NCBI GenBank assembly: GCA_963792785.1
Contig: CAWBXO010000004.1
Location: 1,178,001 to 1,242,000 of the forward strand
Origin: CAWIMX01 sp963792785
GTDB lineage: Bacteria; Acidobacteriota; Vicinamibacteria; Vicinamibacterales; CAVVIG01
Length of the DNA stretch: 64,000 nucleotides
Direction: 5' to 3'
Position 1 is the first letter of the stretch; every line of letters begins with the position of its first letter. The notes under the pieces are model-generated. The model made no database searches. It saw only the letters and a program-made list of their open reading frames with translations, and was not told the DNA's origin. Below, piece after piece: positions 1 through 7,389 of this stretch. The position numbers were made by a program, and so were the translations under genes.

Positions 1-197
1 TCGCCCGCCGCCCGCCCCTCCATGACGAGGAGCACCGTTTCGTGGACCCCGGCGCCGACGCCGTCGACGGCGAGCACCGCGAAGCCCCGCGGCGTGCGAT
101 CGGGATTGATCGGCTGGACGAGGAGGAGCTTCGCGCCTACGAACTTGCGGTGCTTCTGCGTGGAGACCAGCGTGCCGACGACCCGACCGAGCTGCAT
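1..197 (-). CDS. BMC-P (EutN/CcmL) microcompartment vertex protein, 3' end cut by the window
   Basis: The minus-strand frame opening with ATG at 197 reads MQLGRVVGTLVSTQKHRKF and continues to the window edge (about 65 residues). It is a clear homologue of the two following EutN/CcmL proteins, sharing the LxRVxGxVVxTxK start and the GAGxxETVLLV core. Proteins of this family form pentamers that cap the vertices of polyhedral microcompartment shells. A GAGGAA ribosome-binding site lies about 8 nt before the ATG, inside a small tandem repeat. The gene is the third consecutive BMC-P in the operon. The C-terminus and downstream cargo enzymes lie outside the window. Confidence 0.88.
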   Translation of the reverse strand, partial: MQLGRVVGTLVSTQKHRKFVGAKLLLVQPINPDRTPRGFAVLAVDGVGAGVHETVLLVMEGRAAG

Positions 198-200
198 CCG

Positions 201-236
201 TTCCTCAGTTCCTCAGCTCCCCAGTTCCTCAGCTCC
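201..236. repeat. Short tandem repeat containing ribosome-binding-site motif
   Basis: Read on the minus strand, about two copies of a GGGAGCTGAGGAACT unit plus a further GAGGAAC fill the gap between two BMC-P genes and run over the stop codon of the upstream one. The last GAGGAAC is the probable ribosome-binding site of the downstream gene, so the repeat multiplies a Shine-Dalgarno-like sequence. Confidence 0.6.
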
Positions 237-498
237 CGAGATCCCAGTGATCGACGATGCCGACGATCCCGGCGTCGACGGGCGGCTCGACCGGGTAGTA
301 CGGAAAACTCGCCTCCCGCCCACGGACGACGAAGACCTCTTCGCCCACGCCGGCGCCGGAGCTGTCGGCCGCCACGAACGGCCGACCGGCCGGCTCGCGC
401 TGCGGCGTGATCGGCTGCACCACGAGCAGCGTCACGCCCGTCAGGTTCCCGTCCTTCCGCGTGGCGACGACGGCGCCGATCACGCGCGCGAGCTGCAT
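229..498 (-). CDS. BMC-P (EutN/CcmL family) microcompartment vertex protein
   Basis: This 89-residue protein begins MQLARVIGAVVATRKDGNL and has the GAGVGEEVFVV central strand and VDAGIVGIVD C-terminal strand typical of EutN/CcmL pentamers. Family members close the vertices of microcompartment shells. It is the second of three adjacent paralogues; the multiplicity suggests vertices of mixed composition or specialised pentamers, as known in PVM-type loci of Planctomycetes and Verrucomicrobia. Length and start agree with the family. The stop lies inside a tandem repeat that precedes the next gene. Confidence 0.93.
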   Translation of the reverse strand: MQLARVIGAVVATRKDGNLTGVTLLVVQPITPQREPAGRPFVAADSSGAGVGEEVFVVRGREASFPYYPVEPPVDAGIVGIVDHWDLGS

Positions 499-504
499 GG
501 ACCG

Positions 505-774
505 CTAGTCCGCCAGGTCGATGGCGTCGACGATGCCGATGATGGCGGCGTCGACGGGACAGTCCTTGAGGCCGGACGCCATGCGGGCGGAACTGCCGCT
601 CACGACGAGCACCGTCTCGCCGACGCCGGCGTCCACGGTGTCAATGGCCACGAGATAGCTGCCGTCAACCTTGCCGCGCGGGTCCATGGACCGGACGACC
701 AGCAGCTTGCTGCTGACGAGGCGGGGGTCCTTGCGGGTGGCGACCACCGTCCCGACGATCTTCGCGAGGAGCAC
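505..774 (-). CDS. BMC-P (EutN/CcmL family) microcompartment vertex protein
   Basis: The 89-residue product starts MLLAKIVGTVVATRKDPRL and keeps the DAGVGETVLVVSGSSAR segment and the C-terminal VDAAIIGIVD strand that define the pentameric EutN/CcmL fold. It is separated from the BMC-H gene upstream by only 6 nt and from the next BMC-P gene by 6 nt, so the shell genes form one transcription unit. The protein is a structural shell component with no expected catalytic activity. It is the most distinct of the three paralogues around residues 30-40 (RSMDPRGKVDGS). Confidence 0.94.
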   Translation of the reverse strand: MLLAKIVGTVVATRKDPRLVSSKLLVVRSMDPRGKVDGSYLVAIDTVDAGVGETVLVVSGSSARMASGLKDCPVDAAIIGIVDAIDLAD

Positions 775-780
775 GTCGAC

Positions 781-1074
781 TCAGGCCTTGCCGGCCGTGG
801 CCTTGCCGATGGGCAGCGCGTCTTCGAGGTTGGCGTGCGGCCGCGGGATCACGTGCACCGACACGAGCTCGCCCACGCGGCGCGCCGCGGCGGCCCCGGC
901 GTCGGTCGCGGCCTTGACCGCCGCCACGTCGCCCCGCACGATCGCGGTGACGTAGCCCGCGCCGATCTTCTCCCAGCCGACAAGCGTGACCTTCGCCGCC
1001 TTCACCATGGCGTCCGCGGCCTCGATCATCGCCACCAGGCCCTTCGTCTCGATCATCCCAAGCGCCTCACCCAT
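781..1074 (-). CDS. BMC-H hexameric microcompartment shell protein
   Basis: The 97-residue protein has one BMC domain (Pfam 00936 type): MGEALGMIETKGLVAMIEA at the N-terminus, the KIGAGYVTAIVRGDV strand and loop region and the GELVSVHVIPRPH C-terminal strand. Such proteins form hexamers that tile the facets of microcompartments, with a central pore for small metabolites. A good GGAGA ribosome-binding site precedes the ATG. It lies directly between the aldolase and three BMC-P genes. The last residues (IGKATAGKA) are Lys/Ala-rich and probably disordered. It is the only hexamer gene in view; others may lie beyond the window edge. Confidence 0.95.
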   Translation of the reverse strand: MGEALGMIETKGLVAMIEAADAMVKAAKVTLVGWEKIGAGYVTAIVRGDVAAVKAATDAGAAAARRVGELVSVHVIPRPHANLEDALPIGKATAGKA

Positions 1075-1122
1075 ACGGTCTCCTTCGTAGCGCGGGCCAC
1101 CCGCCCGAGCCGCTTCCCCGCG

Positions 1123-1984
1123 TTACCGCAGACTCCGCACGGCGTCTTCGATGAGCGCGGAGAGCTCGCGGTATGTTAACCGAATTTCCCGGTCGTCACC
1201 GGCCCGATCGCGTCCCGATCCGCCGGTGGTCTCGGGCACCAGCCGCAGTCCGCCGCCGAGCGGCGACTGCACCGTCTGGCAGGCGGCGGCCTCTCCCGCC
1301 GGCGCCTCGCCCTCGTCGGCGCAGATCGGCGCGGGCGCCTGGATGCCGTACGAGCCCCGCAGCGCCTGCAGCCGCTCGACTTCCTCGCGGGCGAGCACGT
1401 TCTCGCGGCCGAGCAGCCGCGCCACGAGGCTGATCGTGGCGAAATGCTCGATCGTCTCCATCTTGTAGTACGCGCTGAAGAGATCGACGCCGACGGTGAG
1501 GGCGCCATGGTTCGCGAGCAGCATCCCGTCGTGCGCCTTCACGTACTTGCGGACCGCCGCCGGCAGCTCGGCTGTGGAGGGCGTCGCGTACTCGGCGATC
1601 GGGATGCTCCCGAGCGTCGTCAGCACCTCGGCGAGGACGGCGCGATCGAGCGGGATGCCGGCGACGGCGAAGCCGGTGGCGATCGCCGGGTGGGCGTGCA
1701 CGACGGCCCGCACGTCGGCGCGCTGCCGGTACACCTCGAGGTGCATCAGCATCTCGGAGGAGGGATCGCGATCGCCCTGCAGCTTGCGGCCCTCGAGATC
1801 CGTGATGCACATCATGTCCGGCGTCATGAAGCCCTTGCACACGCTCTTGGGCGTCATGAGCAGCCGGTCCGAATCCGAGCCGCACGCTGATGTTGCCGTC
1901 GTTCGAGGCCGTATAGTGCCGCGCGTACATGCGGCGCCCGACCTCGACGATGTCGGCGCGCAGGGCGGATTCGGCGGTGGTCAT
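1123..1984 (-). CDS. Class II aldolase/adducin-family enzyme of the microcompartment, disrupted by one extra base
   Basis: The first part (from ATG at 1984) reads MTTAESALRADIVEVGRRM up to SNDGNISVRLG. The rest, in another frame, continues SDRLLMTPKSVCKGFMTPD to the stop at 1123. Removing one base near 1870-1875 (GGATTCGG to GGATCGG) joins them into about 286 residues. The GNISVR phosphate loop, the zinc histidines in VVHAHP and the LLANHG motif identify an L-fuculose/L-rhamnulose-phosphate-type aldolase, which yields lactaldehyde for a microcompartment pathway. After residue 225 comes a variable linker and a predicted amphipathic helix (LTYRELSALIEDAVRSLR) resembling an encapsulation peptide. 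The frameshift is either a sequencing error or an inactivating mutation. Confidence 0.85.
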
Positions 1985-2232
1985 GCGGTGCGGGCCCGGT
2001 AGGCGTCCCGGCAGCGCGTGGAGCAGAAGTGCACGACGCGCCGTCCCTCAGTGATCGTCACGGCCCGATCGGGCACGACGAACGTGCCACACTCCGGATC
2101 GCGCACCATCGACACGCGGCGCGCCGGCGAACGCGACTCGGGCCGCATCCCCTCGACCACGCCGTCCACCAGGCGCCAGAATCCCTGCGCGACCACCGCC
2201 ATCAGGACGAGGAGCAGCGCGACGCGCAGCAC
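1981..2232 (-). CDS. Small membrane-anchored protein with a TRASH-like cysteine motif
   Basis: The 83-residue product starts at a GTG overlapping the TAG of the TPR gene and ends with an ATGA overlap with the aldolase start. It has an N-terminal hydrophobic helix (residues 1-20), a short linker and then MVRDPECGTFVVPDRAV followed by VHFCSTRCRDAY. The DPxCG...FCSxxCRDAY spacing resembles TRASH/YHS-like metal-binding domains. Role unknown; metal or cofactor handling is an inference. The position inside the microcompartment operon may be coincidental, because small proteins of this kind occur widely near TPR genes. Confidence 0.75.
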   Translation of the reverse strand: MLRVALLLVLMAVVAQGFWRLVDGVVEGMRPESRSPARRVSMVRDPECGTFVVPDRAVTITEGRRVVHFCSTRCRDAYRARTA

Positions 2233-2831
2233 TACGCACCCGGCGTCCCGCCGGCGTGCGCCGATCGGAGGCTGGCGAGCGCTTGCTTCGCGGCCTGGCC
2301 CTCCGGGCTGTCCGGCGCGATCTCGACGAGCTGCTCCCACGCCTTGGTGGCGCCCTCGAGATCCTGCTTGCCGAACGCGCGCACGATGCCCAGGTTCAGC
2401 AGGGTCTTGGGGTGCTTCGGATTGACCTCGAGCGAGTGGTTGAACTGCGCGATCGCGCGGTCGGGCTGGTTCGTGTAGTAGTAGCTGACGCCGAGGTCGG
2501 TGCTGACGTCGGGGTCGTCCGGCGAGATCGCCAGCGCCTCGCTGTACCACTTGATCGCATCGTCGTAGCGCTCGGCGTCGAAGTACAGGTTGCCGAGCTG
2601 CACGCGCGGTCCGGCGTCCTTCGGCTGGTTCTGCGCGAGCGAGGTCAGCGCGTTGACCTGCGCCTGATCCACCTCGGCGGGCCGTGAGGCGGGCGTGGTC
2701 TGGGCCGCGGCCGCCGGCGCGGGCGGGGCCGTGGCAGGGCTCCGCGGCCCCTGCTCGGTGCCGATGATCCACCCGGCGAGGAGGCCGAAGAGCACTCCCG
2801 CCAGGCCGAAGGCAATCGCGTCGGTCTTCAT
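2232..2831 (-). CDS. TPR-repeat protein with an N-terminal membrane anchor
   Basis: The 199-residue protein has one hydrophobic segment (residues 6-25, IAFGLAGVLFGLLAGWIIGT), a Pro/Ala-rich linker to about residue 50, and then three to four tetratricopeptide repeats (NLYFDAERYDDAIKWYSEAL, YTNQPDRAIAQFNHSLEVNP, GKQDLEGATKAWEQLVEIAP). TPR domains bind proteins. The N-in membrane anchor places the TPRs outside the cytoplasm, similar to CcmI/NrfG-like assembly factors, though no such partner is in view. It overlaps the downstream small gene by one base and probably opens this operon. Confidence 0.85.
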   Translation of the reverse strand: MKTDAIAFGLAGVLFGLLAGWIIGTEQGPRSPATAPPAPAAAAQTTPASRPAEVDQAQVNALTSLAQNQPKDAGPRVQLGNLYFDAERYDDAIKWYSEALAISPDDPDVSTDLGVSYYYTNQPDRAIAQFNHSLEVNPKHPKTLLNLGIVRAFGKQDLEGATKAWEQLVEIAPDSPEGQAAKQALASLRSAHAGGTPGA

Positions 2832-2883
2832 AGGTTCGTTGGGCTCGCGTCGATCATAGCAGACCGCCGCGCGGGGGCGGGCG

Positions 2884-3627
2884 CTAGGCAGGCGGCCGGA
2901 GCACGTCCAGATACTCCCGCACCACCGCCGGCAGGCCCACGAACAGGGCGCGCGACATGAGCGCGTGGCCGATCGACACCTCGCTCAGAAACGGCAGTTC
3001 GCGAAACAGCATCAGGTTCATCAGGTCGAGATCGTGGCCGGCGTTGATCCCGAGCCTGAGCGACTGGGCGAGGCGCGCGGCGTCGGCGAACGCGACGAAC
3101 GTGCGCCGCGCCTCCTCGAGGCCGCGCTCGAAGGCGCGGGCGAACGGCTCGGTGTACAGCTCGATGCGGTCGGCGCCGGTCGCAGCCGCCCATCGAATCG
3201 GCTCGGGATGGGCGTCGACGAACAGGCTGACCCGTACGCCCCGTGCTTTGAGGCGCGCCACCACGTCGTACAGCTCCGTCATCCGGCCGCCGACCTGCCA
3301 GCCGGCCTGGCTGGTGATCTCGCCCGGCCGCACGGGCACGAGCGTGCACTGGTCGGGGCGGATCTCGTCGACCAGATCGAGCAGCTCGGGCCGCGGGTCG
3401 CCCTCGATGTTCAGCTCCACGGCCGGCACCCGGTCGCGCAGCGCCCGCGCGATGTCGCGCACGTCGGCCGGCGTGATGTGCCGGCGGTCCGCGCGCGGGT
3501 GCACCGTGATGCCGGGCGCGCCGGCCGTCACGCAGGCGTCCACGGCGTCGACGACGCTCGGCGCCGAGCCGCCGCGCGAATTGCGCAGCGTCGCGACCTT
3601 GTTCACGTTGACCGACAGCCGGATCAC
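2884..3627 (-). CDS. pdxJ: Pyridoxine 5'-phosphate synthase
   Basis: The 247-residue TIM-barrel protein starts at GTG 3627, overlapping the glmM stop (GTGA). It contains the PdxJ hallmarks LSVNVNKVATLRNSRGG, TVHPRADRRHI, ELNIEGDP and LGINAGHDL near the C-terminus. PdxJ condenses 1-deoxy-D-xylulose 5-phosphate with 3-amino-1-hydroxyacetone 1-phosphate in the DXP-dependent vitamin B6 pathway. Length is normal for the family. Co-transcription with glmM and cdaAR is common in Acidobacteria and some Proteobacteria. No alternative start fits better, since the ORF upstream is only antisense shadow of glmM. Confidence 0.96.
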   Translation of the reverse strand: MIRLSVNVNKVATLRNSRGGSAPSVVDAVDACVTAGAPGITVHPRADRRHITPADVRDIARALRDRVPAVELNIEGDPRPELLDLVDEIRPDQCTLVPVRPGEITSQAGWQVGGRMTELYDVVARLKARGVRVSLFVDAHPEPIRWAAATGADRIELYTEPFARAFERGLEEARRTFVAFADAARLAQSLRLGINAGHDLDLMNLMLFRELPFLSEVSIGHALMSRALFVGLPAVVREYLDVLRPPA

Positions 3628-4976
3628 GACAGCTGCTCCCGGACCGCCCCGGCGATTTCCTCCGCCCAGGCCTGAATTTCGTCCTCGCGTTCCCCCTCGA
3701 TCATCACCCGCAGCAGCGGCTCCGTCCCCGAGTAGCGGATGAGGACGCGGCCGTGTCCGGCGATCCGCGCCTCGACGCGCGCGACGGCGGCGGCCACCGC
3801 GGGCACTCCGCGCCAGTCCACCTTCGCGCGAACGGGGACGTTCACCAGCACTTGCGGATACGTGACCAGGTCGGCGGCAAGGTCCGCGAAGGGGCGGCCG
3901 GTGCGGGCGATCACGTCCAGCACGTGCAGAGCGGTGCACAGGCCGTCGCCCGTGAAGAGGTACTCGGCGAAGATGATGTGCCCCGACTGCTCGCCGCCCA
4001 GCGCCAGCCCACGCTCCCGCATGGCCTCCATGACGTACTTGTCGCCTACCGGACACCGCACGAGGCCGATCCCGAGCGCGGTGAGCCCGAGCTCGAGGCC
4101 GATGTTGCTCATCACGGTCGCGACGATGGCGTCGCCGGCGAGCCGCTTGTCGCGCTGGAGCTGCCGCGCGCACATCAGCAGCACGGCGTCGCCGTTCACG
4201 ACCTGCCCGCGGTGATCGACGAAGATCGCGCGATCGCCGTCGCCGTCGAACGCCACGCCGAGGCGGCACCCGCGCGCCACGACGGTCTCGGCCAGCAGCT
4301 CGGGATGCGTGGATCCGCACCGGAGGTTGATGTTGCGGCCATCCGGTCCGTTGCCGATCACGACGGGATCGAGCCCGATCCGGCGGAACAGCTCGGGCGC
4401 CAGCGCCGACATCGCGCCGTTGGCGCAGTCGACAGCGATCGGAAACGGGCCGAGCGCGGACGCATCCGGGAAGATCGCGCGCAGGTGGTCGAGATACGTG
4501 ACGCCGAGGGCCGCCTGGTCCACCGGGGCCGCGTCGCCATCGCGCGGGCGCCACGACGCGTCGGCGACGATCGCCTCCACCTCGCGCTCGACGGCTTCGG
4601 TGAACTTCTCACCGCGGCCCGAGAACACCTTGATGCCGTTGTCCTCGAATGGGTTGTGCGACGCGGAGATCACGACACCGGCGTCGAAGCCCTCCGACCG
4701 CGTGAGGTAGGCCACGGCGGGCGTCGGCAGCACGCCCGCGCTGGCGACCGCCGCGCCCTGCCCGGCGGCGCCGTGCGCCAGCTCCGCTTCGATCCACCCG
4801 CCGGACTCGCGCGTGTCGCGCCCGATCAGGACGCGCGGGCGCCCGCCGCCGGGCAGCGCGCGGACCAGCGCCGCGCCAAGACGTCGGACCGTCTCGTGGT
4901 CGAGGGGATACCGGCCCGCGACGCCGCGCACGCCGTCGGTCCCGAACAGCCGCGCCGGCACGTCAGCGGGCCGCAT
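3624..4976 (-). CDS. glmM: Phosphoglucosamine mutase
   Basis: The 450-residue protein converts glucosamine-6-phosphate to glucosamine-1-phosphate for UDP-GlcNAc, peptidoglycan and lipopolysaccharide synthesis. It begins with the ARLFGTDGVRGVAG signature, has the phosphoserine loop VVISASHNPFEDNGIKVF (catalytic Ser at about 106), the metal-binding DGDGDR loop near residue 245, the EQSGHIIF sugar-binding motif and the C-terminal IRYSGTEPLLRVMIEG phosphate-binding loop. It overlaps cdaR by 14 nt and pdxJ by 4 nt. The cdaA-cdaR-glmM order is a conserved cluster in many bacteria, where GlmM binds and inhibits the diadenylate cyclase. Confidence 0.97.
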   Translation of the reverse strand: MRPADVPARLFGTDGVRGVAGRYPLDHETVRRLGAALVRALPGGGRPRVLIGRDTRESGGWIEAELAHGAAGQGAAVASAGVLPTPAVAYLTRSEGFDAGVVISASHNPFEDNGIKVFSGRGEKFTEAVEREVEAIVADASWRPRDGDAAPVDQAALGVTYLDHLRAIFPDASALGPFPIAVDCANGAMSALAPELFRRIGLDPVVIGNGPDGRNINLRCGSTHPELLAETVVARGCRLGVAFDGDGDRAIFVDHRGQVVNGDAVLLMCARQLQRDKRLAGDAIVATVMSNIGLELGLTALGIGLVRCPVGDKYVMEAMRERGLALGGEQSGHIIFAEYLFTGDGLCTALHVLDVIARTGRPFADLAADLVTYPQVLVNVPVRAKVDWRGVPAVAAAVARVEARIAGHGRVLIRYSGTEPLLRVMIEGEREDEIQAWAEEIAGAVREQLS

Positions 4977-5616
4977 CGATCGGGAGCACCTGGATGGTGA
5001 CTACGGCGGTGGTCTGCCCGGCCTTCAGCCGCAGGTGGGGATCGGCCAGGCCGATCCGCACCGTGCGCCGCACGGGCGCCGTCGCGCCCTCGACGTCGAT
5101 CGTCTCGGTCAGGGCACGATCCGCCCGAGACACGACGCTCGCGGGCCCCACGATCTCCACCTGCGCGGGCGCGCTCACGACCTCCCCGAGGCTGTAGCCC
5201 TGGGCCGTGTGGCCCTCGATCGACGGCTCCACGGGCACGGTGCGCGTCTCGGTGCGCTCGAAGACGAGATTGACGGAAGACGGCGCCACCTGCACGACCT
5301 CGACGCCGTACGGCGTCTGCACCTCGTCGGGCCCGAGATGAAAGAGGCGGCGGCCGGGCCCCGCCTCCTCGAGATCCAGCACGGCGACGAGATCCGCCTG
5401 GGACAGCCGCGCGAGCGCGCCCGCCTCGCCGCGCACGCGAACGTCAACGCCGGACGGCGGCTCGTTCTGCAGCTCCAGGCCGGCCGGGAACTGCTGCAGC
5501 TCCAGCGACACGCGCAGGCTGCGCTCGACGATCTGCCCGCCCGACACGACCAGCCACAGCAGGACGGCGAGGCCGAGCGACAGCAGCTTGAGCCAGAAGT
5601 AGTTGAAGATGCGCAT
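4963..5616 (-). CDS. cdaR: YbbR-domain protein, diadenylate cyclase regulator CdaR
   Basis: The 217-residue protein has an N-terminal transmembrane helix (LLSLGLAVLLWLVVSG, residues 11-26) followed by a periplasmic region containing YbbR-type repeats (VSLELQQFPAGLEL, VNLVFERTETRTVPV). YbbR proteins are extracytoplasmic partners that modulate the membrane diadenylate cyclase CdaA. It sits 3 nt downstream of the restored cdaA stop and overlaps glmM. Firmicute CdaR carries four YbbR repeats, while this protein is shorter with about two, as usual outside Firmicutes. Confidence 0.93.
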   Translation of the reverse strand: MRIFNYFWLKLLSLGLAVLLWLVVSGGQIVERSLRVSLELQQFPAGLELQNEPPSGVDVRVRGEAGALARLSQADLVAVLDLEEAGPGRRLFHLGPDEVQTPYGVEVVQVAPSSVNLVFERTETRTVPVEPSIEGHTAQGYSLGEVVSAPAQVEIVGPASVVSRADRALTETIDVEGATAPVRRTVRIGLADPHLRLKAGQTTAVVTIQVLPIDAAR

Positions 5617-5619
5617 GGG

Positions 5620-6433
5620 TTAGGTCGCCGTCGCCCGTCGGGCGCGTGCCGGCGCGCCGCGGGGCTGCAGGATCAGCTCGCGCAGCCGCGCGCGCAGGCC
5701 ATCGGCATCCAGACCGCGACTCGATCTGCCCCTCCACGGCCACCGAGATCCCGCCCGTCTGCTCCGACACCACGATCGCGACCGAGTCGTTCTCCTCGGT
5801 CAGGCCGATGGCCGCGCGGTGACGCGATCCGGTTTCCTTGCTGAGTCGCGGGTTGATCGTGAGCGGCAGGAAGCACGCCGCCGCGGCCACGCGGTCCTCC
5901 CGCACGATCACCGCGCCGTCGTGCAGCGGCGACGCGGTCTGGAAAATGCTGAGCAGGAGGTCGTACGACAGGACGGCGTCGAGGGGAATGCCGCCCTCGA
6001 TGTAATTCCGAAGGCCGATCTGCCGCTCGATCGCCACGATCGCGCCGATGCGGCGCGACGACAGCATGCCGGCGGCCACGACGAGCTCCTCGATCGAATC
6101 TTCGGCCGCCTCGGCCTTCGCGAAGTACCGGAAGAACGGCGCGCGGCCCAGGTGCGCGAGCGCGCGGCGGATGTCGGACTGGAAGAGCACGATGATCGCG
6201 ATCACGATGTAACTGGCCACGTTGCGGACGAGCCAGTTCACCGTGCCCAGCTGCGCCCAGCGCGATCCGTAGAACAGGGCGACGAGCACGCTGCCGCCCA
6301 GCGCCATCTGCACGGCGCGCGTGCCGCGGATGAGCTTCAGGAGCTCGTAGACGAGGATCCAGACGACGAGGATGTCGACAAAATCCCACCAGCCGAGGGG
6401 CGGACGGCGCAGGAGCGCGGCCAGAGCGTTCAT
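5620..6433 (-). CDS. cdaA: Diadenylate cyclase CdaA, frameshifted near its C-terminus
   Basis: The enzyme makes the second messenger c-di-AMP from two ATP. Three hydrophobic segments (residues 18-35, 41-56, 66-85) precede the DAC domain with the active-site motifs LHDGAVIV (DGA at 172-174) and SRHRAAIGLTE (RHR at 204-206). In the given sequence the frame runs past residue 238 (VAVEGQIE) into an unrelated tail that would extend over cdaR. Dropping one base near 5716-5720 restores GLDADGLRARLRELILQ and a stop at 5620, giving about 270 residues, the usual length. The catalytic core is intact either way. The single extra base may be a sequencing error. Confidence 0.93.
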
Positions 6434-6458
6434 GAACGGGACCTAACGCGGAAATCCA

Positions 6459-7334
6459 CTACGCATTGTGGCGTACCAGCTCGGCGACGCGCACGACCTG
6501 CACCATCTCGGCCACGGCATGCACGCGCACGATGTGAGCCCCGCCGAGCACGGCGGCCGTCACGGCCGCGGCCGTGCCCCAATCGCGCTCGCGGGGCGGG
6601 CGCTGGCCAATCGCCTCGTTCAGGAACGACTTGCGCGAAGGCCCGGCCAGGACGGGCCGATCGAGCGCGGCCGACACCTCGCCCACGCGCGCCAGCACAC
6701 CATAACTGTGGGCCGCCCGTTTGGCAAACCCGATCCCGGGGTCGAGCACGATGCGGGCCGTCTCGACGCCGGCCGCCGCCGCCGCGGCCATCGAGGCGCG
6801 CAGTTCCGCCACGACCTCCTCCACGACGTCGCCGTACTCGGCGTCGGCGTACATCGTGGCGGGGCGCCCCCGCATGTGCATCAGGATCATCGCCGCGCCG
6901 GCGCGCGCGGCCACGCCAGCCAGCGCCGGCTCGTACCGCAGGCCGCTCACATCGTTCACGATCGCCGCGCCCTCGCCGATCGCGGCCTCCGCCACCGACG
7001 CCTTGTAGGTGTCGACCGAGAGCGGCACGCGCACGCGGCCGGCGAGGCCGCGCAGCACGGGGCGGATCCGCGCGAGCTCCTCCTCGGCGGGCACGGGCGA
7101 GGCGCCGGGCCGCGTCGACTCGCCGCCGATGTCGATCAGATCCGCGCCCTCGGCCTCGAGCCGCAGCCCGGCCTCGACGGCCGCGGCAGGATCGCCGGCG
7201 AGGTGTCCGCCGGAAAAGGAATCGGGCGTGACGTTGAGGATGCCCATCACGAGCGGGCGCTCGCCAAGCACGAGCGTCCCGCCGTGAGCCAGCGGGACGC
7301 GATAAATTGTGCGAGTGGGGTAGATGGTCGCCAC
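6459..7334 (-). CDS. folP: Dihydropteroate synthase
   Basis: The 291-residue TIM-barrel enzyme joins p-aminobenzoate to dihydropterin pyrophosphate in folate synthesis and is the sulfonamide target. It contains MGILNVTPDSFSGG (pterin loop, residues 30-43), DLIDIGGESTRPGA, IVNDVSGL, MHMRGRPATM and GPSRKSFLN. Length is typical. It lies 25 nt upstream of cdaA on the same strand, and folP next to cdaA/glmM is a frequent arrangement in bacteria. The region before its start consists of a 7-bp tandem repeat, so the natural ribosome-binding site is weak or absent. Confidence 0.97.
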   Translation of the reverse strand: MATIYPTRTIYRVPLAHGGTLVLGERPLVMGILNVTPDSFSGGHLAGDPAAAVEAGLRLEAEGADLIDIGGESTRPGASPVPAEEELARIRPVLRGLAGRVRVPLSVDTYKASVAEAAIGEGAAIVNDVSGLRYEPALAGVAARAGAAMILMHMRGRPATMYADAEYGDVVEEVVAELRASMAAAAAAGVETARIVLDPGIGFAKRAAHSYGVLARVGEVSAALDRPVLAGPSRKSFLNEAIGQRPPRERDWGTAAAVTAAVLGGAHIVRVHAVAEMVQVVRVAELVRHNA

Positions 7335-7342
7335 CCGGCTAA

Positions 7343-7389
7343 TGCTGACGACTGACGACTAGCGACTGACGACTGACGACTGACGACTA
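7343..7389. repeat. 7-bp short tandem repeat (CTGACGA)n
   Basis: About six and a half copies of a CTGACGA/GACGACT heptamer, one of them altered (CTAGCGA), fill the whole gap between the ftsH stop codon and the folP start region and run over the ftsH stop. It resembles the heptanucleotide short tandem repeats known from cyanobacterial intergenic regions. No coding role is apparent. Confidence 0.75.

Noticed and set aside
22..1179. Plus-strand open frame of 385 codons over the microcompartment genes
   Set aside because: Low-complexity Arg/Gly/His-rich translation opposite four well-conserved shell and enzyme genes.
1868..1875. Programmed frameshifting in the aldolase
   Set aside because: No slippery heptamer or downstream structure was evident and class II aldolases do not use recoding; a sequencing or mutational insertion is simpler.
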